Source: Bacteroidaceae bacterium
GTDB lineage: Bacteria; Bacteroidota; Bacteroidia; Bacteroidales; Bacteroidaceae
Reading direction: 5' to 3'
Length of the DNA: 11,668 nucleotides
NCBI GenBank assembly: GCA_900771425.1
Contig: CAAGNV010000089.1
Coordinates: 1 to 11,668 of the forward strand
In this document: positions 1 through 6,588 of the stretch, in pieces
Numbering within the stretch: the stretch's first letter is position 1
Layout: the number at the start of each line of letters is the position of its first letter
The notes under the pieces: model-generated
What the model was told of the DNA's origin: nothing
The model's input: only the letters and a program-made list of their open reading frames with translations
Database searches by the model: none
Position numbers and translations under genes: made by a program

Positions 1-175
1 CAACCAGATTTTCCCGATACTCTCTATGGCTGAAGCAAAGACGATTGGCGAACGCTTCGGATACGAAGAGTGGCAAAAGGTTGATGATGAAAGGGTAGGG
101 GTACGCTTCTGCACCAGTTGGGCAACTAAGGACGAGGCTGTTGATGCCTTGATCGATGCCTTGAATGCAATGTGA
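1..175 (+). CDS. Low-specificity L-threonine aldolase, C-terminal fragment (5' end outside window)
   Basis: Reading from base 2 gives about 57 residues ending at a TGA at 173-175. The fragment opens with NQIFPILS and contains VRFCTSWATKDEAVDA. Both resemble the C-terminal small domain of PLP-dependent low-specificity L-threonine aldolases, where an N-Q-x-F-P-I-L strand and an R-(F/L)-x-T-S-W-A-T segment are typical. These enzymes cleave L-threonine and allo-threonine to glycine and acetaldehyde in the cytoplasm. The PLP-lysine and most of the catalytic domain lie upstream of the window, so activity cannot be judged. The next gene begins 90 bp downstream with no recognisable shared function. 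The family call rests on motif memory from a short fragment; a related fold-type I PLP enzyme is the main alternative. Confidence 0.72.
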   Translation, partial: NQIFPILSMAEAKTIGERFGYEEWQKVDDERVGVRFCTSWATKDEAVDALIDALNAM

Positions 176-265
176 ACAATATTACCAACCCATCGCGCCT
201 TCTCTCATTAAACAATTTACTTACACCCAAATTACCTGATTATATTAACACCAAACCTCTTTAGT

Positions 266-2803
266 ATGCTCGCAAAATTAACTATTATGTCGGCTTTGTT
301 GCTGATGTCCAGTGGTATTAAAGCACAGAATGATATAAGTATCAACGTAGATGCCAAGGCACCTGCTGGTTTGATTGATCCAATGCTCTATGGACAATTG
401 TTTGAACATATCTACTTCTCAGCCAACAACGGCGTATGGCAGGAACTGATTTATGAACGTTCGTTCGAACCCGAACATTATCCGGGCATTCATCCTCGCG
501 ACGGTTATTTCGATGGGTGGTTTATGGATGACGACAATGTACTCCATTCGCCGACACGCTACGAGCAACCATTGAAAATCGTATCGCTCGATACTGACGA
601 CTACGAGATTACGATGGACGTGAACTGGCGTGCGTACCGTCTTGCCCGCCGGGCATGGAGTGGCGGACTGATGGATTTGCGTTTCGCATTCAAGAACGGT
701 GACGGTGATGAACCATATTACTTCCGTGCTCATGACCCATACTATGAAGTACGCTCATTGGCTGTTGCTCAGACCGAGGCAATGCGCAAGAATGAAGAAC
801 TGGCAAAGGCTCGCGAAGCATTGCAGAAAGGTGATAATGCCGCAAACTTTTCGATTGCCATGATGGCTGAGAAAGAAGTGACTGGCTTTGGTGGCAGGAC
901 ACGCAAGATGAAAGCGCTGGATGCTCTGACTTCAAGAAAAGCAACGACGGCGCAGATGAACGAAAACCGTGAATGGCACAAGTTGAAGATTGCATGTAAG
1001 GGTGGTTCTGCCAAAATCTATTGGGATGGCAAACAGATACTTGCTCAGACTGGTATGACTGCAAAAGGTCATAACGACATTGTCCTGTGGGTAAATTATA
1101 CCGAAGCCCTATATCGTAACATACGTGTTGCTTCGACCGACGGCAAGAAGGTGTTCTTCGAAGGAATGCCAAAAGACGTGATGATTCCTGACGTAGCACC
1201 TCAGTGGCAGAGATTTGGCAATGGCAAGTTTGAACTCGTAAAGGGTGACGCCGTCAATATGAAATACTCGCAGAAGATTACGGCTACATCGAAGTCCGGC
1301 GTGCTTCAAGGACCTCAGAACGTAATCAAAGGCGAGAAATATCTTGGCTATATCTATGCAAAAGGCAATGGCCACCTTTCGGTTGAACTACGAAATGGCA
1401 CTCGGGTTGTGGCATCGGCACCTATCGGCGATGTCGGTGACAAGTGGACAAAGTATGCCTTCGAAATGTCTGCTGCCGACTATCAGGGCGATGCCGACTT
1501 TGCCATCTGCGTCGAGAACGGCACCGTTCAGGTCGATGAGGTGAGTATGACGACAAAGACCGGACAAGACCTTGGAGGATTCCGACCAGACATCTATGAT
1601 GCCGTGAAAGACTTGCACCCGACATGCCTGCGTTGGCCAGGAGGCGGTTATGTGGCTCAGTATGACTGGCGTTGGGGCATCGGCCCGCAGGAGAAGCGCC
1701 AGCGCTGGAATCATTGGATGTGGATGGATTATGACCAAAATGCCTTTGGTACAGACGAATATATTCGTTTCTGCCGTGAGGTCAACAGCGAACCAGTTAT
1801 AGTTGTCAGTGTCGGTTTTGACCGTCCTGACAACGAGCACGATGCAATCTTTCAGAATGCAATGAACTGGTTGCGTTACTGCAACGAGCCTGCGACGGGG
1901 GAATGGGGGGCCAAGCGTGCTGCCAACGGACATCCCGAACCCTATAACGTGAAGTATTGGGAGATAGATAACGAGATGTGGGAAATGGGCATTGAGAAGT
2001 ATGAGGCTGCGGTACGCGAATACTCGGCTGCGATGCGCAAGATTGACCCAAACATAAAGATTATAGCATGTGGCGGTTTCCAGGAAGATGAGGAATTCAT
2101 CAAGCGCTCCGGTACATACTTCGACTATCTCAGTCTGCACCATTACGAACAGGCAAACGGCTATGCTACAGGACCAAAGCGACTTGGCGAACAGTATGAC
2201 CGTTATGCAAAGATGATTGCCGAAGGACCTAATCCGAACATCAAGTTGTTCATATCAGAATGGAACCTCAACAGTATTGACTGGCGTACCGGCCTGTTTG
2301 CCGGAGGATTCCTCAATATGTGTGAACAGAAGGATGTCGTAGCGATGGGTGCTGCTGCTTTGTTCATACGTCGCACCGATTCGCCCGATTGGAACAACGC
2401 CTTTATCAATTTTGACTATAAGGACTTGTTTGTCGCTCCTAACTATCAGGTTACTAACCTCTGGTACGACAATTTCTCGCGTTACCGCCTAAATTATTCG
2501 GGCGAAACTGCCGATGTCAGCGTGACTGCTACTATGATTGAGAACGGCAGTGGCGTGGTTGTGAAAGTGGTGAATCCTACTGATAAACCATATACTCTGA
2601 ATGTCGATGGTACATGGCAGGCACTGCACGATGCCACATACGATTACTATGCGCCGGGCGACCTCATGACTGCCAATTCTATGGAACATAAGGATGCAGT
2701 GGCATTGAAGCATGCCAAACCGAGCATTGACGGTACGAAGGCGATACTCAGTATCGAACCTTATTCGGCTGGCGTGATGCGTCTGATGACAAATAACCAG
2801 TGA
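266..2803 (+). CDS. Secreted GH51 alpha-L-arabinofuranosidase with enlarged N-terminal region
   Basis: This 845-residue protein probably removes terminal alpha-L-arabinofuranosyl groups from plant polysaccharides (arabinan, arabinoxylan or arabinogalactan). A signal peptide covers residues 1-20, with likely cleavage after IKA, so it should act in the periplasm or outside the cell. The GH51 start segment (GQLFEHIYFSANNGVW, with RSFE at 65-68) is followed by a large insert. Residues about 85-300 look like a concanavalin/LamG-type beta domain interrupted by a charged helical stretch near 170-215. Residues about 312-430 look like a CBM4/9-type jelly roll. The catalytic barrel follows, with RWPGGG at 456-461, the acid/base glutamate E570 in YWEIDNEMW, and the nucleophile E665 in FISEWN. 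A C-terminal beta-sandwich runs from about 725. Motif assignment follows GH51 family knowledge; domain limits in the insert are estimates. The GH16 gene starts 34 bp downstream, suggesting co-transcription. Met8 is an alternative start that would keep the signal peptide. No SusC/SusD pair is present in the window. Confidence 0.92.
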   Translation: MLAKLTIMSALLLMSSGIKAQNDISINVDAKAPAGLIDPMLYGQLFEHIYFSANNGVWQELIYERSFEPEHYPGIHPRDGYFDGWFMDDDNVLHSPTRYEQPLKIVSLDTDDYEITMDVNWRAYRLARRAWSGGLMDLRFAFKNGDGDEPYYFRAHDPYYEVRSLAVAQTEAMRKNEELAKAREALQKGDNAANFSIAMMAEKEVTGFGGRTRKMKALDALTSRKATTAQMNENREWHKLKIACKGGSAKIYWDGKQILAQTGMTAKGHNDIVLWVNYTEALYRNIRVASTDGKKVFFEGMPKDVMIPDVAPQWQRFGNGKFELVKGDAVNMKYSQKITATSKSGVLQGPQNVIKGEKYLGYIYAKGNGHLSVELRNGTRVVASAPIGDVGDKWTKYAFEMSAADYQGDADFAICVENGTVQVDEVSMTTKTGQDLGGFRPDIYDAVKDLHPTCLRWPGGGYVAQYDWRWGIGPQEKRQRWNHWMWMDYDQNAFGTDEYIRFCREVNSEPVIVVSVGFDRPDNEHDAIFQNAMNWLRYCNEPATGEWGAKRAANGHPEPYNVKYWEIDNEMWEMGIEKYEAAVREYSAAMRKIDPNIKIIACGGFQEDEEFIKRSGTYFDYLSLHHYEQANGYATGPKRLGEQYDRYAKMIAEGPNPNIKLFISEWNLNSIDWRTGLFAGGFLNMCEQKDVVAMGAAALFIRRTDSPDWNNAFINFDYKDLFVAPNYQVTNLWYDNFSRYRLNYSGETADVSVTATMIENGSGVVVKVVNPTDKPYTLNVDGTWQALHDATYDYYAPGDLMTANSMEHKDAVALKHAKPSIDGTKAILSIEPYSAGVMRLMTNNQ

Positions 2804-2837
2804 TTGATTTTGATGTAAATACGTACTACGAAAGAGA

Positions 2838-3650
2838 ATGAATAGGGTATTTTCGCTTTTGCTTCTATGCATGCTGTGTGTAACGACTGTTGATGCACAA
2901 AGTACTCAGACGTTGGATGGTCGTGAACTGAAACTCGTATGGCATGACGAATTTGAGGGTGAAGGACATATCGACCGTAGCAAATGGGGCTTTGAACACG
3001 GGTATGTGCGCAACAAGGAATATCAGTGGTATCAGGACGGCAATGCATCGTTGCATGATGGCTGCCTTGTAATCGAGGCACGTTATGACAGTACGGCAGA
3101 GCACAGGATCACTTCGTCGAGTGTCAATACCCGACGCAGTTACAGTTTCCTGTATGGCCGCCTTGAAGTACGGGCGCGGATTCCTGCTGTCATAGGTTCG
3201 TGGCCTGCCATCTGGTTGCTTGGCAATAAGTACGAATGGCCTTCAAACGGTGAAATCGACGTTATGGAGTTCTATCATATTGAAGGTGTTCCGCACATAC
3301 TTGCCAATGCCGCTTGGGGCAATGACCGTCGCTGGGGCGCAGTATGGAACTCAAAGAAGATACCGTTCCGCCATTTTACGGCAAAGGACCCGAACTGGGC
3401 AGAGCAGTTCCATACGTGGCGAATGGATTGGACGGAGAAGTATCTCCGCATTTATCTCGACGGGGAATTGCTCAACGACATCGACCTCTCGACCACGGTC
3501 AACGGCAGACTGGGTGGAGGCGAAAATCCGTTCCACCTGCCGCAGTACATATTGCTGAACCTTGCTATCGGAGGCATAAACGGCGGTGAACCAATCCTCA
3601 GTGACTTTCCATTGAAATACGAAATAGATTATGTACGGGTGTATCAGTGA
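2838..3650 (+). CDS. Secreted GH16 endo-glycanase (beta-glucanase or beta-galactanase type)
   Basis: This 270-residue single-domain enzyme has a signal peptide at residues 1-20 (cleavage after VDA) and a GH16 jelly-roll fold for the rest. WHDEF at 35-39 is the usual opening strand. GSWPAIWLLG at 120-129 precedes the active-site strand GEIDVMEF, giving E139 as nucleophile, D141 as assisting aspartate and E144 as acid/base. The E-x-D-x-x-E spacing with a bulge is the laminarinase-like form, which cuts beta-1,3 or mixed beta-1,3/1,4 glucans. Some Bacteroidetes members instead cut beta-1,3-galactan of arabinogalactan proteins, and the arabinofuranosidase gene 34 bp upstream makes that reading attractive, but the substrate cannot be decided here. 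The C-terminus ends in EIDYVRVYQ, the normal last strand, so the protein is complete. No carbohydrate-binding module or lipobox is evident. Confidence 0.9.
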   Translation: MNRVFSLLLLCMLCVTTVDAQSTQTLDGRELKLVWHDEFEGEGHIDRSKWGFEHGYVRNKEYQWYQDGNASLHDGCLVIEARYDSTAEHRITSSSVNTRRSYSFLYGRLEVRARIPAVIGSWPAIWLLGNKYEWPSNGEIDVMEFYHIEGVPHILANAAWGNDRRWGAVWNSKKIPFRHFTAKDPNWAEQFHTWRMDWTEKYLRIYLDGELLNDIDLSTTVNGRLGGGENPFHLPQYILLNLAIGGINGGEPILSDFPLKYEIDYVRVYQ

Positions 3651-3682
3651 ATACATCCGTATTATTTTTGACATATACCCGT
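3635..3682 (+). terminator. Possible hairpin terminator at the end of the GH16 gene
   Basis: ACGGGTGTAT (3635-3644), inside the last GH16 codons, can pair with ATATACCCGT (3673-3682) over 10 bp with one G-T wobble. Inside lies a smaller hairpin, AATAC (3650-3654) with GTATT (3659-3663), followed by ATTTTT. Either could end the GH51-GH16 transcript, but the inner stem is short and the outer one has no T-tract directly after it. Confidence 0.35.
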
Positions 3683-3734
3683 CATTTATCGCTTTTCGCT
3701 CAATACAATTCTCCTAATCAGCCATCTGACTTCT

Positions 3735-3818
3735 TACTACATCGACGTTGCAGTTTACTACCGCGTCGCAGTAGTGTACTACACCGTCGCGGTAGTAAAC
3801 CACTGCGTCGTGGCAGTA
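3735..3818. repeat. Four tandem 21-bp imperfectly palindromic units
   Basis: Four adjoining 21-bp units lie at 3735-3755, 3756-3776, 3777-3797 and 3798-3818. Each has the plan TACTAC, a variable pair, CG-N-CG, a variable pair, then a GTAGT-like arm, so each is an imperfect palindrome centred on its 11th base. Unit 2 pairs at 8 of 10 arm positions plus one G-T wobble. Units 2 and 3 together also form a 42-bp hairpin with 10 bp of perfect outer stem (TACTACCGCG with CGCGGTAGTA). Units differ mainly at positions that loosen pairing. There are no spacers, so this is not a CRISPR. Function is unknown. Confidence 0.85.
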
Positions 3819-3899
3819 GTTTTCAGTGTGGCATCTTTGACAGAATGGATTAAGCGTTATAAGGCTATTGACGTAGATGCTCCATGCATATTGCAAACT

Positions 3900-3913
3900 T
3901 AATTGCGCAATTA
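3900..3913. promoter_or_regulatory. 14-bp perfect palindrome upstream of nqrA
   Basis: TAATTGCGCAATTA is a perfect 14-bp palindrome about 100 bp upstream of the predicted nqr -7 element. It is flanked by two direct copies of ATATTGCAAA at 3888-3897 and 3945-3954. This form suits a dimeric regulator, but no regulator is identified and the distance is larger than for a classic repressor site. It could equally be a chance AT-rich palindrome. Confidence 0.3.
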
Positions 3914-3923
3914 TAGGTGCCAC

Positions 3924-3958
3924 GGCTTTTATTTCTTGATGTATATATTGCAAAAGCC
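3924..3958. other. 7-bp inverted repeat in the nqr upstream region
   Basis: GGCTTTT (3924-3930) is the exact reverse complement of AAAAGCC (3952-3958), with a 21-nt AT-rich loop that contains the second ATATTGCAAA copy. On the + strand it could fold in a transcript reading through from GH16, but no U-tract follows. It is recorded as structure without an assigned role. Confidence 0.3.
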
Positions 3959-4011
3959 TTGTGCGAAGCAAATTATTCATTAAACGATATGCCCAATTCC
4001 CAATAATTTCG

Positions 4012-4019
4012 TACCTTTG
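4012..4019 (+). promoter_or_regulatory. Predicted Bacteroidetes-type promoter (-7 element) for the nqr operon
   Basis: TACCTTTG matches the Bacteroidetes primary-sigma -7 consensus TAnnTTTG at every fixed position. It lies 60 bp before the nqrA start codon, implying a leader of roughly 50-55 nt. No convincing TTTG -33 element is visible about 20 bp upstream, where the sequence reads CCCAATTCC, so the promoter is assigned from the -7 element and its position alone. Confidence 0.6.
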
Positions 4020-4079
4020 CATTGATTTTAGCATATAAGAGTAAATAATATATTATTTAAACAATCAAATCACTCACAA

Positions 4080-5417
4080 ATGGCGAATGTAATTAAGTTA
4101 CGTAAAGGCTTAGACATCACGCTTGCCGGAAAGGCTGCACAGGAGGTGAAGGCTCTTGGTGCATCAAAGGTATATGGACTTGTACCTGATGCATTCTATG
4201 GAGTTAAGCCAAAGGTGGTAGTTCGTGAAGGTGACGTGGTCAAGGCTGGCGATGCATTGTTTGTTGACAAACTGCATCCAGAAGTGAACTTCGTGAGCCC
4301 TGTCAGCGGTAAGGTATCGTTGGTGGAGAGAGGCGAACGACGTAAGGTATTGAGCATTCAGGTTGAGGCCGACAGCCAGCAGCAGTACAAGGAGTTCCCT
4401 AAGGGAATGCCTGCTGACGGTCAGAAGGTGAAGGAACTGCTCCTCGAGAGCGGTATGTTCGCTTTCATGAAGCAGCGTCCATACGCTGTTACGGCAAATC
4501 CTGACGATGCTCCAAAGGGCATTTTCGTGTCGGCATTCAACGACATGCCGCTCAGTCAGGACATCTGCTTCGCACTGAAAGGTCAGGAGGCAGACTTCCA
4601 GACAGGTGTCGATGCATTGACAAAGATTGCCAAGGTGTTCGTAGGCGTTAAGCCTGGATGTGCTCTCGAAAACACAAAGAACGCAGAAGTTACAGTGTTC
4701 CAGGGCAAGTGTCCTGCAGGTAACGTAGGTGTTCAGATCAATCACACTCAGCCTGTCAACAAGGGCGAGGTAGTATGGACAATCGGTGCTGAAGAGGTAG
4801 TGTTCATCGGCCGCCTCATCAACCAGGGCAAGGTTGACCTCACCCGTATGGTCGCAGTCGGTGGCTCGGAAATCAACAACCCTTCATACGTGAAGGCATT
4901 AGTTGGTACACCACTCGCTGACATCCTTGCAGGTCAAGTCAAGACCGACAAGAAGGTACGCCTCATCCAGGGCAGTCCGCTTTGTGGTTGGCAGACATCT
5001 GACAAAGACTTCCTCGGTGCTCACACTACTGAAATCACTACTGTGGCAGAAGGTGACGAGGCAGACGAGGCATTCGGATGGATTCTTCCACGTTTCAACC
5101 AGTTCTCAGTAAGCCGCACATATTGCAGCTGGCTCTTCGGCAAGAAGAAGGCATACGACTTCGACACACGTATCAAGGGCGGTCACCGTCACATGATTAT
5201 GTCGGGCGAATATGACTCAGTGTTCCCAATGGACATCTTCCCAGAGCAACTCGTTAAGGCCATCATTACAGGCGACATCGACCGTATGGAGGCACTCGGT
5301 ATTTATGAAGTAGCACCAGAAGACTTCGCACTCTGCGAGTTCGTTGACTCATCAAAACTTGATGTTCAGCGCATCGTACGCGAAGGTCTCGATATGTTAA
5401 GAAAGGAGAACGCATGA
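4080..5417 (+). CDS. nqrA: Na+-translocating NADH:quinone reductase subunit A
   Basis: NqrA is the cofactor-free peripheral subunit on the cytoplasmic side of the Na+-pumping NADH:quinone oxidoreductase. It packs against NqrB and NqrC and contributes to quinone access. The protein is 445 residues, close to the usual length of about 446. It opens with the family's typical IKLRKGLDITLAG segment and has the lipoyl-like fold near residues 55-80 (VVREGDVVKAGDALF). It lacks the CxxCxxC ferredoxin motifs that mark the homologous RnfC, so the complex is Nqr, not Rnf. It is first in the operon. Its stop overlaps the nqrB start in ATGA (5414-5417), indicating translational coupling. No Shine-Dalgarno sequence is evident before its own ATG, which is common in Bacteroidetes. 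A strong bias toward a small codon set across nqrA-F suggests high expression. Confidence 0.97.
   Translation: MANVIKLRKGLDITLAGKAAQEVKALGASKVYGLVPDAFYGVKPKVVVREGDVVKAGDALFVDKLHPEVNFVSPVSGKVSLVERGERRKVLSIQVEADSQQQYKEFPKGMPADGQKVKELLLESGMFAFMKQRPYAVTANPDDAPKGIFVSAFNDMPLSQDICFALKGQEADFQTGVDALTKIAKVFVGVKPGCALENTKNAEVTVFQGKCPAGNVGVQINHTQPVNKGEVVWTIGAEEVVFIGRLINQGKVDLTRMVAVGGSEINNPSYVKALVGTPLADILAGQVKTDKKVRLIQGSPLCGWQTSDKDFLGAHTTEITTVAEGDEADEAFGWILPRFNQFSVSRTYCSWLFGKKKAYDFDTRIKGGHRHMIMSGEYDSVFPMDIFPEQLVKAIITGDIDRMEALGIYEVAPEDFALCEFVDSSKLDVQRIVREGLDMLRKENA
5402..5408 (+). promoter_or_regulatory. Ribosome-binding site for nqrB
   Basis: AAAGGAG lies inside the end of nqrA. It is 5 nt from the ATG at 5414 and 8 nt from a second in-frame ATG at 5417. 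The better spacing favours 5417, which would make NqrB 388 residues, beginning MGLKK. The longer start is kept in the CDS entry because the ATGA overlap also supports it. Confidence 0.6.
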
Positions 5418-6583
5418 TGGGACTTAAGAAATATATCGACCAAAACATCAAGCCACAATTCGAAGAAGGCGGCAAGTATAAGGCATTCCGCTCAGTATTC
5501 GATGGCTTCTACACATTCATGTACGTGCCTAACGAGACATCGAAGGCACAGGGAGCACACATCCACGATGCTATCGACTCAAAGCGAATCATGTCGTTCG
5601 TAGTCATCGCACTCCTGCCATGTCTGCTCTTCGGTATGTATAACGTAGGTTTCCAGCATTATAACGCTATCGGCGAGGCTGCTGGATTCTGGGCAATGTT
5701 CTTCTACGGACTGCTTGCCGTACTGCCAAAGGTAGCCGTAAGCTACATCGTCGGCCTCGGCATCGAGTTCATCATCGCACAGTGGAAAGGCGAAGAGATT
5801 CAGGAAGGTTTCCTCGTGTCAGGTATGCTCATACCGCTCATCGTGCCAATCAACTGCCCGCTCTGGATTATCGCCATCGCTACTGCATTCGCTGTAATCT
5901 TCGCAAAGGAAGTATTCGGCGGTACAGGTATGAACATCTTCAACGTAGCACTCGTTACACGTGCATTCCTCTTCTTCTCTTACCCAACAATGATGTCAGG
6001 CGAGAAGGTTTGGGTCAACGGTCAGTACCTCGACTGTATCAACGGTACGGTTGATGGTGTCAGCGCTGCTACTCCACTCGGCGAACTTGCTGCAGGCCAG
6101 CCTGTAACCACCGACTTCCTCACTACCGTTACAGGTCTGATGCCAGGTTCAATCGGTGAGACGTCAGTCATTGCCATTGCCCTCGGTGCAATCATCCTTC
6201 TGTGGTCAGGCGTAGCAAGTTGGAAGACAATGCTCTCTGTATTCGTAGGTGGCGCATTCGTCGCATTCCTGTTCAATACATTCGGTGCAGCCGACAATGC
6301 TGCTGCACAGTTCCCTTGGTATCAGCACCTCACAGTCGGAGGCTTCTGCTTCGGTGCAGTATTCATGGCAACCGACCCTGTTACCAGCGCACGTACCGAA
6401 ACCGGTAAGTTCGTCTTTGGTTTCCTCATCGGTTGCGTTGCAATCCTCGTACGTGTTCTCAACCCTGGTTTCCCAGAGGGTATGATGCTCGCTATCCTGT
6501 TGATGAACTGCTTCGCTCCACTCATCGACTACTGTGTTGTTCAAAGTAATATTAACAAGCGTGCAAAGCGCATTAAAGCATAA
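5414..6583 (+). CDS. nqrB: Na+-translocating NADH:quinone reductase subunit B
   Basis: NqrB is the main membrane subunit. It carries a covalent FMN and a riboflavin, forms the sodium path, and is the site of quinone reduction (menaquinone is expected in this group). The 389-residue protein has a cytoplasmic N-terminal arm followed by about ten hydrophobic segments starting near residue 58. The flavinylation site is in the loop at D214-G-V-S-A-A-T220. The usual form is S-G-A-T with FMN on the last threonine via a phosphoester bond. Here alanine replaces glycine, and T220 is the predicted acceptor. Other family segments are GGTGMNIFNVAL near 169-180 and FMATDPVTS near 317-325. It overlaps nqrA by 4 bp and is followed after 5 bp by nqrC. 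The covalent flavin requires an ApbE-type transferase, which is not encoded in this window. Confidence 0.97.
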   Translation: MMGLKKYIDQNIKPQFEEGGKYKAFRSVFDGFYTFMYVPNETSKAQGAHIHDAIDSKRIMSFVVIALLPCLLFGMYNVGFQHYNAIGEAAGFWAMFFYGLLAVLPKVAVSYIVGLGIEFIIAQWKGEEIQEGFLVSGMLIPLIVPINCPLWIIAIATAFAVIFAKEVFGGTGMNIFNVALVTRAFLFFSYPTMMSGEKVWVNGQYLDCINGTVDGVSAATPLGELAAGQPVTTDFLTTVTGLMPGSIGETSVIAIALGAIILLWSGVASWKTMLSVFVGGAFVAFLFNTFGAADNAAAQFPWYQHLTVGGFCFGAVFMATDPVTSARTETGKFVFGFLIGCVAILVRVLNPGFPEGMMLAILLMNCFAPLIDYCVVQSNINKRAKRIKA

Positions 6584-6588
6584 AGGAT

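Noticed and set aside
176..265. Promoter for the GH51-GH16 unit
   Set aside because: No TAnnTTTG element or spaced TTTG is visible in the 90-bp gap, so no promoter is called although one may exist in a divergent form.
1388..2143. Open frame of 251 codons on the minus strand inside GH51
   Set aside because: It is antisense to the conserved catalytic barrel, including the acid/base region. It is Cys/His/Val-rich with no recognisable domain, as expected for the complement of a coding gene.
3735..3818. CRISPR array
   Set aside because: Units adjoin with no spacers, only four copies, and no cas genes in the window. The same reasoning excludes the 22-bp array at 11310-11413.
3647..3853. Plus-strand open frame of 68 codons after GH16
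   Set aside because: It overlaps the GH16 stop and most of its C-terminal half is repeat-derived (Arg/Ser-rich); no start signal or domain.
3714..4034. Minus-strand open frame of 106 codons across the nqr upstream spacer
   Set aside because: About a quarter of it is the translated 21-bp tandem repeat, giving a repetitive Val/Tyr/Asp-rich peptide, and it covers the predicted nqr promoter. No homology is recognised.
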